Assembly (NCBI GenBank): GCA_937901025.1
Contig: CALCGR010000005.1
Location: 1 to 27,177, forward strand
DNA: 27,177 nt
Source of the DNA: an uncultured Bacteroidales bacterium
GTDB lineage: Bacteria > Bacteroidota > Bacteroidia > Bacteroidales > Paludibacteraceae
Direction: 5' to 3'
Both the position numbers and the translations under genes were made by a program. Shown piece by piece: positions 8,205 to 16,653 of the stretch. Under the pieces are notes generated by a model. That model saw nothing but the letters and a program-made list of their open reading frames with translations, was not told the DNA's origin and searched no databases. How positions within the stretch are numbered: the stretch's first letter is position 1; each line of letters opens with the position of its first letter.

Positions 8205-9823
8205 GCGAGACCCAGGTCGCAATAGAGCTGTGCCGTAGCGTGATTACGGTCCTCGGCGCGTTGCCAGAACAAACGTTCATCGTCGCCTAAGAACGGAGCC
8301 GACTCCATCTGCGACTGGTGCCGGAGGATGGTATTCCGTTTATGCCGCAGCTCTTCGGGCGAGAGCGGAACGACCATCTCGATGAGGTCGACTCCCCACT
8401 CCATCCACGCTCCGCGGTACATCCATATACGGCAATCGCGCAGCCATGCTTCGGTATCCTTCAGTTCATCGATCGCTGCCAGGACGGCATCGAGGCAGAC
8501 CTTGTGGGTACCATGCGGGTCGGCTAAGTCGCCGGCAACGAACATCTCCTGGGGTTTGATGTCCAAGAGCAGTTGTTTGACGATATCCACATCCGCCTGC
8601 GAGAGGTTGTTTTTCTTGATTGTTCCGGTTTCGTAGAACGGCAAGTTGAGGAAATGGATATGGTCCTCGGCAAGTCCCATGAACCGGTCGGCTGCCGTAG
8701 CTTCCCCACGACGAATGAGTGCCTTCAAATCCAGGATTTCGCGTTGAGAGAAAGATTGAGGATTGAGGATTGAGGATTGAGGATTGAGGATTGTGGTATG
8801 CAGATTGACGGCAGGAAGGCCGTTGATGAAGTCGAGGAAATATTGGAGGTGTCCATCATCGACAGCGATACAGCCGGAGGTCTCGTAGGCGATATGGACG
8901 TTATGGTGTTGGTTGATGAGTCGTTGGAAGGTGCCGCCCATGGATATCACATCGTCATCGGGGTGGGGTGAGAAGATGAGGATATCCTTCGGGTAGGGTT
9001 TCGCGCGTTCGGGTCGAGCGGAGTCGTCGGCATTGGGTTTGCCGCCGGGCCAACCGGTGATGGTATGTTGGATATCGTTAAAGACTTTGATGTTGCAGTT
9101 ATACGCGGACCCGTAGAGGGTGATGAGTTCGGAGAGGGAGTTATCGGTATAATCCTTGTTAGTGAGTTTGAGGATAGGTTTGCCCGTTTGTTGGCAGAGC
9201 CATACGATGGCGCGGCGCGTGAGTTGGTCGTTCCAGTCGCATTGGGTGACGAGCCACGGGTGTTGGATACGCGTGAGATATTGTGCGGCATTAAGGTCGC
9301 AGACGAGTTGGGCGTTATCATGGAACTGGAGTTTGGATGCGGGGCACATATCCTTCACTTCGCCCTCGACGGCATCGGCTACGGCTTGAGCCTTATGTTC
9401 GCCCCAGCCGACGAGGATGACCTCTTTGGCGCGCATCATGGCGCGCAGGCCTTGACCGCCTATCTCGCCGACGCGGCCGATACCGAGGACGAGGAGGTCG
9501 AGGGGTTGGTCATCGGGGAAGAAAGCGTCGTCTTGCCAATCGATGAACGTAGCTTGCGACTGCACGCCGGTCAGGCGTGGGCGCACGTCGACGAGGGTGC
9601 GGCCGGTGGAGAGAGTGACGGTAAACGAAGGGGAGTCGGCTTTCATGATACGTTCGATGATCATGTTAGCGACCAGTTCGCTACCTTCGGTAGCGTTCTC
9701 GACGATGGTGGTTTTGATTTTCTCCTGACGCGTCAGTCGCACTGCCTCTACGGCAGATGCGGGACGATAGTACTTACTCGGGACACGAGATAAGACGATT
9801 TGAGCAGATAGATTATCCTTCAT
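8159..9823 (-). CDS. NagB-like/LmbE (PIG-L) deacetylase fusion with degenerate NagB half
   Basis: 554 residues. The start is supported by the N-terminus (MKDNLSAQIVLSRVPSKYY), which I recall from the Bacteroidota family annotated as glucosamine-6-phosphate deaminase fused to an LmbE domain. That family is about 660 residues, so this copy is roughly 100 residues short. The loss is in the NagB half (about residues 65-135). The usual phosphate-binding loop and the Asp and His/Glu active-site segments cannot be found, and only a stub with LLVLGIGRVG (110-119) remains. The C-terminal LmbE domain has the zinc-binding motifs SPHPDDD (285-291) and DPHGTH (435-440), so N-deacetylase activity on an acetylated amino-sugar or related compound is plausible. 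Deaminase activity is unlikely. Residues 345-357 are encoded by a heptanucleotide repeat. The gene follows galK by 21 bases. Confidence 0.82.
   Translation of the reverse strand: MKDNLSAQIVLSRVPSKYYRPASAVEAVRLTRQEKIKTTIVENATEGSELVANMIIERIMKADSPSFTVTLSTGRTLVDVRPRLTGVQSQATFIDWQDDAFFPDDQPLDLLVLGIGRVGEIGGQGLRAMMRAKEVILVGWGEHKAQAVADAVEGEVKDMCPASKLQFHDNAQLVCDLNAAQYLTRIQHPWLVTQCDWNDQLTRRAIVWLCQQTGKPILKLTNKDYTDNSLSELITLYGSAYNCNIKVFNDIQHTITGWPGGKPNADDSARPERAKPYPKDILIFSPHPDDDVISMGGTFQRLINQHHNVHIAYETSGCIAVDDGHLQYFLDFINGLPAVNLHTTILNPQSSILNPQSFSQREILDLKALIRRGEATAADRFMGLAEDHIHFLNLPFYETGTIKKNNLSQADVDIVKQLLLDIKPQEMFVAGDLADPHGTHKVCLDAVLAAIDELKDTEAWLRDCRIWMYRGAWMEWGVDLIEMVVPLSPEELRHKRNTILRHQSQMESAPFLGDDERLFWQRAEDRNHATAQLYCDLGLANYEAMEAFVQYRLE
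8754..8793. repeat. Heptanucleotide tandem repeat (GATTGAG)n inside a coding region
   Basis: Five perfect copies of the 7-base unit GATTGAG run from 8754 to 8788, followed by a partial copy (GATTG) to 8793. On the coding (minus) strand the unit is CTCAATC. Three units make 21 bases, so the protein shows the repeating pattern ILNPQSS. Gain or loss of one unit shifts the frame. After loss of one unit, a TGA occurs at 8727-8725, nine codons downstream. Confidence 0.97.
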
Positions 9824-9844
9824 GATGATATTGTTTATATACGC

Positions 9845-11008
9845 TTATTCTATTCTACGGGCGCCATCGGCGATGACGACGTCGATTATTTGCGGTTGGT
9901 GACCATAGCGCTCCGCAAAACGCTCCGTCACGGTTTGGACAAAATTAGCATAGTCGGTTTTACGGACGAGGTTGATGGTACACCCTCCGAATCCGCCGCC
10001 CATGATACGGGAGCCGGTGACGCCGCACTGTTTAGCTATATCGTTGAGGAAGTCGAGTTCCTCGCAGCTGACTTCGTAGTCTCGGCTGAGGCCTTGATGG
10101 GTGAGGTACATCTGTTGTCCGACGGTTTCATAGTCGTCCTTGAGTAGGGCGTCGCAGACGGCGAGTACGCGGTCTTTCTCGCCGAGTACGAAGGTAGCGC
10201 GGCGTATATCCTCGTCGGAGCAGACGGCCTTGACTTCATCGAGGTCGGACCAGGTACAGTCGCGCAGGGTCTTGATGGTACGGTCGGGATGGAGATGTTG
10301 TATCGCTGCTGCCACGTTTTCGCAGGAGCGGCGGCGGTCGTTATAGGGCGAGCCCGCCAGTTCATGTTTGACGCAGGAGTTGACGAGGACGAGTTGGTAG
10401 TCTTTGGGGTGGAACGGGAAATACTCGAACTGACCGCTATTGCAGTCGAGTCGCATGAGTGATCCTGCTTTACCGAAGCACGAAGCGAACTGGTCCATTA
10501 TTCCGCAGTTCACGCCGATGTATTTATGTTCGGTAGCTTGTCCGGCATACGCCATGTCCCAGCGGCTGAGGCCTTCGCCTTGTGCGAAGAGGTCATTGAG
10601 GCCGAAGGCGAAGCAGCTCTCGAGAGCGGCGGAGGAGGACATCCCGGCGCCGAGGGGGACGTTACCGGCAAAGACGGTATCGAAGCCTTGTACGGCGATG
10701 CCGCGTTCGATGAGTTCGCGACTCACGCCATAGACGAATCGGAAATGGGTAGCTTTAGGGCCGACCGGGTCGTTGATATCCCACTCGGCTTCATCGTTGA
10801 GATCCACGGCGATGGCGCGGACGGTAGAGGTCCCGTTAGGACGGATGACGGCGAGTAGGCCTTGTTCGACGGCTCCGGGGAAGACGAATCCGCCATTGTA
10901 GTCGGTGTGTTCACCGATGAGGTTAATACGGCCGGGCGCGGCATAGACACGCATTCCCGATGTGGGGAAGTGCTGTTTAAAGCGTTCTGTTAGTGTTTGT
11001 GTATTCAT
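9845..11008 (-). CDS. galK: Galactokinase
   Basis: This 387-residue GHMP kinase phosphorylates galactose to galactose-1-phosphate, the first committed step of the Leloir pathway. The galactokinase signature GRINLIGEHTDYNGG lies at residues 26-40, the ATP-binding loop GAGMSSSAA at 120-128, the presumed catalytic Asp172 in GIMDQF, and the third GHMP motif MGGGFGGCT near the C-terminus. I placed the start at ATG 11008. The frame stays open further upstream, but that extension would run into the preceding outer-membrane gene and adds residues unlike any galactokinase N-terminus. The upstream gene ends 13 bases before, and the NagB-LmbE gene follows 21 bases after. No galT, galE or sugar transporter is in the window. 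Confidence 0.95.
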   Translation of the reverse strand: MNTQTLTERFKQHFPTSGMRVYAAPGRINLIGEHTDYNGGFVFPGAVEQGLLAVIRPNGTSTVRAIAVDLNDEAEWDINDPVGPKATHFRFVYGVSRELIERGIAVQGFDTVFAGNVPLGAGMSSSAALESCFAFGLNDLFAQGEGLSRWDMAYAGQATEHKYIGVNCGIMDQFASCFGKAGSLMRLDCNSGQFEYFPFHPKDYQLVLVNSCVKHELAGSPYNDRRRSCENVAAAIQHLHPDRTIKTLRDCTWSDLDEVKAVCSDEDIRRATFVLGEKDRVLAVCDALLKDDYETVGQQMYLTHQGLSRDYEVSCEELDFLNDIAKQCGVTGSRIMGGGFGGCTINLVRKTDYANFVQTVTERFAERYGHQPQIIDVVIADGARRIE

Positions 11009-11021
11009 GGTTTTAAAAAGT

Positions 11022-12686
11022 TTAGAAACGATAGCGAACGGCCACGAGGAAGTTGATGCCTCGTGACTGGATGCCATAGTATAAGTCGTTATATCGATGA
11101 ATGAGGTTATTGATATCGAGTGAGAGGGAGAGTTGGTTATCGAAATGATACCGTGCTCCGAGGTTAATGTCTATGATCGGTTTGAGTTTGACGTCCTGCA
11201 TTTGAACCAGGGCATAGCGCGAGCCCTCAAAACGGTTGTGTGAATAAACACTCCAGTGGTTGTCGATGTTCGCGTCGATATCGACGCCCGCCTTCCAAGC
11301 GGCTTGGTCATAGACGTGAAGCCGATGTGAGTCGATGCCTTCGATGCTATCGTTTTGCCAGAAAAAATAATCGCCATAAGCTTTGAGGGTGACGATGTCT
11401 TGGTAGTGGTAGGAGAGGGTTAGTCCCACATTTCCGCATCGCGCGTTGCTATAGGTATAATCGAGATAGAGTGCGTTGGGTGTAGCGAGGAGGGTGGTCA
11501 TGTTTTGTTTGAGGGCATAGCCGCCGTGGATGTCGAGTAGGAGGTTTTTCTCGAGCCGGAACTTAAAGCCCGCTCTTGCGTCGATGGGCGAATACGCGGT
11601 TGCGTGTTGCGAGAGAACGGATTTCTTGAGTTCGCGGTAACGATTGGAACGGATAAAATCCTCACTATGTCCATAGCCGAGAGAGCCTTTTGCTTGGGCA
11701 TAGAGGATGACCCATTTCGGTGCCAGTTGGGCTTCCATATAGACATTTGGTGAGGGAGCGAAGCTGACGTTTTTGGTGTTGGATAGAATCTCGCCTTTTC
11801 CGAAGTTCATGTCGATGTTTGCTCCCACGTGAATCAAGAACCGTTGTCCTTTATACTCGTAGAAAGGTTCGAGGCGGAGGTAATAACGGTTGAGGACCTC
11901 CTCGGTTAGGCTATAGTTTGAATAGAAAGAGCCCAAGAACGTGAAGTTCACTCCGCCATAGTGTTCGGAGCCGTTGTTATAGTTGAAGTTTAGGTCCGCT
12001 TTCGCGTGGTGTTCGATAGCGAGGGAGGGCATGCTCATTAGGTCATATTGGAGGGTAGCCTTATACTGTATATCCTCTTTGGGAGCGGACTGTACGCCTA
12101 CGTTTATTCCCCCGCCCCAGAGGGTTTGTTTAGCGGAGTCGGCGAGTTGATTGAGGTGGTGGGTAGTAAGGCCTTTATCCCCGTCGTAGTAGAGGCCATA
12201 GCGAGTATAAAACTCGTTAGAGCCGAAGAGGTTAAGGAAGACTTGTCCCGTACGATAGCCGTGTTGGAAGCGGATATTGAGGTCGGTTTTTTCGAGGGCT
12301 TTCGGTCCCCACGCGCCCTTATGGGAGGCGGCGATGAGGAGGGTATTGGCTTTGGTATCCGCCCAGGAATAGTGGAAGCGCATGCGGGTATTGATATGTC
12401 CGAATCCGCCCTCGATGAGTCCCCGCAAGGTATCGGGTGTAGTGAAGGCGAGGGCCGGGGTTGTCAGCGGATAGACTTGTCCATAGGACAAAACGGAGGT
12501 ATCCGGTTGCGAGAAGACGATGGGTGTCGGCGGCAGGTTCTCGGGGAGCAGGGCATGGGGTTGTTTGAGTTTGCCGGCGTTTTGGATGACGGGTTGAAAA
12601 TCCTTCTCCACCACGACGGAGCGGTCATAGTCTTGTGCCGCGAGCGGGAGGGAAAGACAAAGGGCTATCAAAAGAGGGTGTTTCAT
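11022..12686 (-). CDS. Plug-less TonB-receptor-like outer-membrane beta-barrel protein
   Basis: 554 residues. A signal peptide (about residues 1-18, cleavage near LAAQ) is followed by about 75 residues of linker and then alternating amphipathic strands rich in aromatic residues. The C-terminus ends in Phe (AVRYRF), as expected for a BAM-assembled barrel. The C-terminal half, with the segment LDINNLIHRYNDLYYG, resembles the barrel part of TonB-dependent receptors. However, no plug domain or TonB box is recognisable, and the length is well short of a full receptor. The ATG overlaps the stop of the upstream TPR gene (ATGA), which implies translational coupling and a shared function. The transported or exported substrate is unknown. 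An anchoring or secretion role is as possible as a pore. Confidence 0.72.
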   Translation of the reverse strand: MKHPLLIALCLSLPLAAQDYDRSVVVEKDFQPVIQNAGKLKQPHALLPENLPPTPIVFSQPDTSVLSYGQVYPLTTPALAFTTPDTLRGLIEGGFGHINTRMRFHYSWADTKANTLLIAASHKGAWGPKALEKTDLNIRFQHGYRTGQVFLNLFGSNEFYTRYGLYYDGDKGLTTHHLNQLADSAKQTLWGGGINVGVQSAPKEDIQYKATLQYDLMSMPSLAIEHHAKADLNFNYNNGSEHYGGVNFTFLGSFYSNYSLTEEVLNRYYLRLEPFYEYKGQRFLIHVGANIDMNFGKGEILSNTKNVSFAPSPNVYMEAQLAPKWVILYAQAKGSLGYGHSEDFIRSNRYRELKKSVLSQHATAYSPIDARAGFKFRLEKNLLLDIHGGYALKQNMTTLLATPNALYLDYTYSNARCGNVGLTLSYHYQDIVTLKAYGDYFFWQNDSIEGIDSHRLHVYDQAAWKAGVDIDANIDNHWSVYSHNRFEGSRYALVQMQDVKLKPIIDINLGARYHFDNQLSLSLDINNLIHRYNDLYYGIQSRGINFLVAVRYRF

Positions 12687-15331
12687 TCTATTTGAGCGAG
12701 TTTATCGGCGACGATAGTTTGGATATCGTCGGAGGTTTGCTTATAGTTGTTTTGTAGGGAGAGCAGGTACTGTTGTGCTTGGAAGTCGTCCCCTCTCAAG
12801 CGATAGATATCGCTGAGTAGGATAAGGGCTTTAGCCAGCCAGTATTGCTGTTGGGTTTTCTGTTGGGTAAACGCGATGATCTGCTGTTCCGCCTCATCGA
12901 TATCGCCTAATTGGGTATAGGCGTAAGCGACCAGGTATTGGGCTTGAGCCCCTTGGGAGGTCACCACGTTGGTGGTGAGGGGTTGTAGGTCGACAAGGGC
13001 TTTCTCGTAGGCTTGTTGATTAGCGTAAGCTACGCCCCGGAGGAAATGGGCTTTCTCCATTAACGCAGGCGAAGCGCCTTCGCTGATGAGGCGGGAGGTG
13101 ATGGTGATGATACGCTCCTCGTTTTTGAGTGATTGGGCGCAGGTGAGCATGCCGGACAGGGCTTGTTCGCGTTCGACGGAGGAGGGAGCGAGGGCGAGGT
13201 ATTGTTCGAAGAGCGGTAGGGCTGCTTCGTAGGATTGTTGTTCTAAATAGATCTGTGCTGCCTTGGCGGTAGCGGGCAGTTGGTAACGGCTACCGGTACG
13301 TGCCGCGAGGGCGACGTAGTGTGGTAGGGCCTCGGCGGCTTTGCCGGTCATGAATTGTAGTTCCGCGGCAGCGAACGAGAGGGAGTCTTCCTTAGCGACG
13401 ACCTTAAGGTGGAGTGGTTCGAGGGTCTTGGTATAAGCGAGGTATTCCTCGACTTTATTGAGTTCCACGTAGATGTTTTCGAGGGCATTGAGGGCGGCGT
13501 ATGCCTCCTCACCGGCGGGGTATTGTTGGATTGTTTTTTGGTAGGAGCGGATCGCATTATCGTAGTCGCCTTGGTTACGATAGAGCATGGCTATCTCGAG
13601 GTGGGCCGGGCGGGCTTGGGTAGCACGCGGGTAGTCGGTGATGAGTTGTTGGTAGGTGGTGAGGGCGTGGGGGTTATCGGATTGTTGGATATACGCGCGA
13701 GCTATTTGGTAGAGTGCTTCGGCGCAGTAGTCGGACTTAGGATACCGGGTGACGAGGGTATGTAGGGCGTCTATCTTCCGGTCATAATGGTGGAGCAGTC
13801 CCTCGGCATAGCCCTGTTGGAAGAGGGCATAGGGGGTAGAGGCGGCTTGGTTGCCGGCGGCGGCTTTTTGGTAGTACGAGATGGCTGTATTGAAGTCGCG
13901 TGCATGGAAGGCGCAGTCGCCTAAGCGGTTGTAGGCATCCGCATACGCGGCGGGGTCATGGATAGGTTGTTGCGTATAGGTGGTAAACCGTTGGCGGGCG
14001 TCGGTATAGTGTTGGAGGTTAAAGGCGGTATAGGCATAGAGGTAGAGGCCGGCGATATAGTTAGGCGATTGGGGGGCGGACTTAGACTTCATGAACGCGG
14101 ATATATCCTGTTCGGCGGATAAGTAATTGCGCAATTGATAGTAGGCTTCTGCCCGGAAGTAATACGCCTCGGTTTGGTATTGAGGTCCGTTAGGTGATTC
14201 CAGGACGGCGGTCATCCATTGCACGGCTTGGTTCATCTTTGATTGTGCGTAGGCATCCACGCCTAACTGGTAGCGGAGGAATTGTTTGGTGAGTAGCATC
14301 TCGTCGTTGGGGTGCGGGATGGAATCGAGTAAGGCGAGGGCAGATTTATAGTTCTTGGATTGCAAGAAAGCGCGACTCATGAGGTGGAATATCTCGCTTT
14401 GGTGTTTGGATTGCGGGTAGCGTTTGAGGAAGTCCCGGAAGGCCTCGACGGACTCTCCGATAGCGGTCGACGTGCGGGCGGTGGAGAGGGTGTAGTTATA
14501 GGCGACCTCTTCTTGGATGGCGGGTGTAAGACCGATCTGCATGGAGGCCTGGTAACTGAGTTTGGCTTGTTCGATGTTGCCTAGTTCGGCATAGGCATTA
14601 GCGAGTAGGAAATAGTCCTGTTCGGTGATGGCATCCTTATGGTTACGGATGAGTTTGAGGTGGTCGATAGCCTGCGGGTATTGTTTTTGGAAATAATAGA
14701 TCTCGCCCAGCATCCGGTGCAGTTCGCTCTGATAATCGGGGTCCTTGACCATTAGTGTATCCGAGAGCAGTCGGGTGGCGCGGGTAAGGACGGAGTCTTG
14801 TTGGCGGTTATGATAGTATATCTGCGTCAGGAAATACGGCACTGCTTTTTGTTGTGATTGTTCGAGCAGGACGGGCAGGGCTTCGTCGTAGCGGGCCAAG
14901 CGATAGAGGCAATAGCCGGACCCATAGCGTGCGGCGGGGCCGTAGGTAGGGTTATCGAGGAGGGTGTTATATTGGACGAGTGCCCGTTCGCACTCGTCGG
15001 TCATGGTGTTGTTATAGGCCCGATAGAAAGTGAGCATGAGTTGATGGTCGCGTGAGAGGCGTTTGCCCTCCACTTGGCTCAGTTCCTTGGTGCTTTGTTT
15101 GCAAGCATTGCGTTCGGCATAGATGACGCCCGTCATGAACCGAACCTCATCTTCGTAGGTGGAGTAAGGATACTGTTTGAGGTAGGCTTTCAGGTCTTGT
15201 ACGAGGGCATTATCCCGAGCCTCAAACCGACGGGAGAGTTGAATGAATTGTTGTTCCATGTCCGAGGTCTGTGCGGATAGTGTGAAGGGCAGGCAGACCA
15301 GGGAGAGGAACAGGATGGGGTGTAATCTCAT
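12683..15331 (-). CDS. Large exported tetratricopeptide-repeat protein
   Basis: 882 residues. A signal peptide (about residues 1-20, ending in LSAQ) is followed almost entirely by TPR-type helical hairpins. Examples are the segments ALFQQGYAEGLLHHYDRKI, SDYCAEALYQIARAYIQQSD and YDNAIRSYQKTIQQYPAGEE, with the usual Gly/Ala-Tyr-Pro spacing. The early part resembles YbgF/BamD-like outer-membrane TPR modules. TPR proteins are protein-protein scaffolds, and this one should sit in the periplasm or at the inner face of the outer membrane. Its ATG overlaps the potD stop by one base (TAATG) and its stop overlaps the barrel gene's ATG (ATGA). It is therefore made together with both, and its likeliest partner is the downstream barrel. 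No enzymatic motif is visible. Confidence 0.85.
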   Translation of the reverse strand: MRLHPILFLSLVCLPFTLSAQTSDMEQQFIQLSRRFEARDNALVQDLKAYLKQYPYSTYEDEVRFMTGVIYAERNACKQSTKELSQVEGKRLSRDHQLMLTFYRAYNNTMTDECERALVQYNTLLDNPTYGPAARYGSGYCLYRLARYDEALPVLLEQSQQKAVPYFLTQIYYHNRQQDSVLTRATRLLSDTLMVKDPDYQSELHRMLGEIYYFQKQYPQAIDHLKLIRNHKDAITEQDYFLLANAYAELGNIEQAKLSYQASMQIGLTPAIQEEVAYNYTLSTARTSTAIGESVEAFRDFLKRYPQSKHQSEIFHLMSRAFLQSKNYKSALALLDSIPHPNDEMLLTKQFLRYQLGVDAYAQSKMNQAVQWMTAVLESPNGPQYQTEAYYFRAEAYYQLRNYLSAEQDISAFMKSKSAPQSPNYIAGLYLYAYTAFNLQHYTDARQRFTTYTQQPIHDPAAYADAYNRLGDCAFHARDFNTAISYYQKAAAGNQAASTPYALFQQGYAEGLLHHYDRKIDALHTLVTRYPKSDYCAEALYQIARAYIQQSDNPHALTTYQQLITDYPRATQARPAHLEIAMLYRNQGDYDNAIRSYQKTIQQYPAGEEAYAALNALENIYVELNKVEEYLAYTKTLEPLHLKVVAKEDSLSFAAAELQFMTGKAAEALPHYVALAARTGSRYQLPATAKAAQIYLEQQSYEAALPLFEQYLALAPSSVEREQALSGMLTCAQSLKNEERIITITSRLISEGASPALMEKAHFLRGVAYANQQAYEKALVDLQPLTTNVVTSQGAQAQYLVAYAYTQLGDIDEAEQQIIAFTQQKTQQQYWLAKALILLSDIYRLRGDDFQAQQYLLSLQNNYKQTSDDIQTIVADKLAQIE

Positions 15332-16653
15332 TATTTGCGTTTGTTTTTCTTTTTTATTTGTAAATCGCGTTGACGTCTGCGTCCGATGAATTGGACGCAG
15401 ATTAGTACGACGATGGCGGCAACCACGACACCGATGATGATGAGCATACGGGTATTGAGGTTATCGCCTTTGACGCGGTTCCACATCTGCATGAGGGCTT
15501 CGGCTTGTTGGCCGGCATCGTGCATAAGGGCGCAGCGGTCGATGACGGATTGGTCGGGATAGAAGACTTGGTTGACGTGTACGGCTTTGGCTTTAGGTCC
15601 GAAGAAATACGTTAGGTCCGCCGTTTCTTCGATGGTTTCATCCTCCGCCCACGCTTCTATTTCGGGCGAAGCGATGACGCTCACATAACCAATCTCTTCC
15701 ATGTTGCGGATAGCGTTATCCGGACGGCACATATAGTCCATGAAGTATGTAGCGGCTTTCGTGTTGACGGCATAACGAGGGATACACCATCCGTCGAACC
15801 ACACGTTCGAGCCCTCTTTGGGAACGATATAATGCAGTTCCACATCGGTGCCTTCGGTTTCGTCTATCGCCCATTGGGCATCCCCGGACCACATAAGGTC
15901 GAGCCACGTCTTTCCTTTGGTCATCTCCTCTTTACCGAAATCCACTTCCCAACCGGCATAGCACTCTTTTCCTGCCATAAGTATCTCCTCTACCCGAGCG
16001 ATACGTTCCGGTGTGATGTGAGAAATGAGTTCGTCACGAGTCACTTCGCCACGAGCAATCTCATCACGATAAGCGTAGAGGATAATGACGGAATAGACAT
16101 CGCGGAAGGCATCTTTCATTAAGATACGCCCGGCAAAACGCTCTACATTATTGATGGCGCCCCAAGAGGATACTTCTTCGGGTTGTACATAGGCAGCGTT
16201 ATAAAGGAATCCGGTGGTTCCCCACATATACCCTACGGCATAATCCGCTACGTTGATATCGGAGGTAGGAGCCATCTGTTGGAATTTCTCCGTAGCGAAT
16301 GGTGCTACAAGCTTGAAATAGTTGATGCTATCGGGGATGATGGACTTATCGATAGGAAGGAGTAAGTCGCGTTTGAGCATACGCTCGATGATATACTCGG
16401 AGGGGCAGATGACGTCGTAGTCTTCTTTACCGATCTCGATCTCGGTGAGCATGTTCTCGTTGATGTCGAAGGTGTTGTAGATGATGTCGATGGGTTCGCC
16501 CGTCTGTTCGGTGTACCACGTTTTGAACTCTTCAAGAACATTGAAATCGATATAGTCCGCCCAGTTGTAGATTTTGAGGGTGTGTTCGCGATCAGCAGCT
16601 GTAGCGGTTAAGACAGTCATCGCTGCCAGAAGAGAGAATAGGATTTTTTTCAT
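15331..16653 (-). CDS. potD: Polyamine ABC transporter substrate-binding protein with C-terminal membrane anchor
   Basis: 440 residues. A signal peptide (about 1-20) precedes a PotD/PotF-type periplasmic binding fold. Polyamine-site features are visible: YNWADYI (29-35), CPSEYIIERM (83-92) and VWFDGW. The last corresponds to the Trp-x-Asp region that binds the amino groups of spermidine or putrescine in E. coli PotD. The protein is about 90 residues longer than E. coli PotD. The extra tail holds a hydrophobic segment (about 403-423) followed by a strongly basic cytoplasmic end (RRRQR, KKKNKRK). The binding protein therefore looks tethered to the inner membrane instead of free in the periplasm. 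Its ATG overlaps the potC stop (ATGA). Spermidine versus putrescine preference cannot be read from the sequence. Confidence 0.9.
   Translation of the reverse strand: MKKILFSLLAAMTVLTATAADREHTLKIYNWADYIDFNVLEEFKTWYTEQTGEPIDIIYNTFDINENMLTEIEIGKEDYDVICPSEYIIERMLKRDLLLPIDKSIIPDSINYFKLVAPFATEKFQQMAPTSDINVADYAVGYMWGTTGFLYNAAYVQPEEVSSWGAINNVERFAGRILMKDAFRDVYSVIILYAYRDEIARGEVTRDELISHITPERIARVEEILMAGKECYAGWEVDFGKEEMTKGKTWLDLMWSGDAQWAIDETEGTDVELHYIVPKEGSNVWFDGWCIPRYAVNTKAATYFMDYMCRPDNAIRNMEEIGYVSVIASPEIEAWAEDETIEETADLTYFFGPKAKAVHVNQVFYPDQSVIDRCALMHDAGQQAEALMQMWNRVKGDNLNTRMLIIIGVVVAAIVVLICVQFIGRRRQRDLQIKKKNKRK

Noticed and set aside
8754..8793. CRISPR-like array
   Set aside because: Units are 7 bases and directly abutting with no spacers; it is a simple tandem repeat inside a gene.
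9065..9793. 242-residue open frame antisense to the NagB half
   Set aside because: The sense strand gives clear family similarity on both sides. The antisense frame is open because of the high G+C content and codon bias here.
11009..11077. Upstream extension of galK to 11077
   Set aside because: It would overlap the barrel gene's 3' end and adds residues not found in galactokinases; ATG 11008 starts a normal N-terminus.
12048..12695. 215-residue plus-strand frame opposite the barrel gene
   Set aside because: The sense frame has a signal peptide, barrel pattern and ATGA coupling; the antisense product has no recognisable features.
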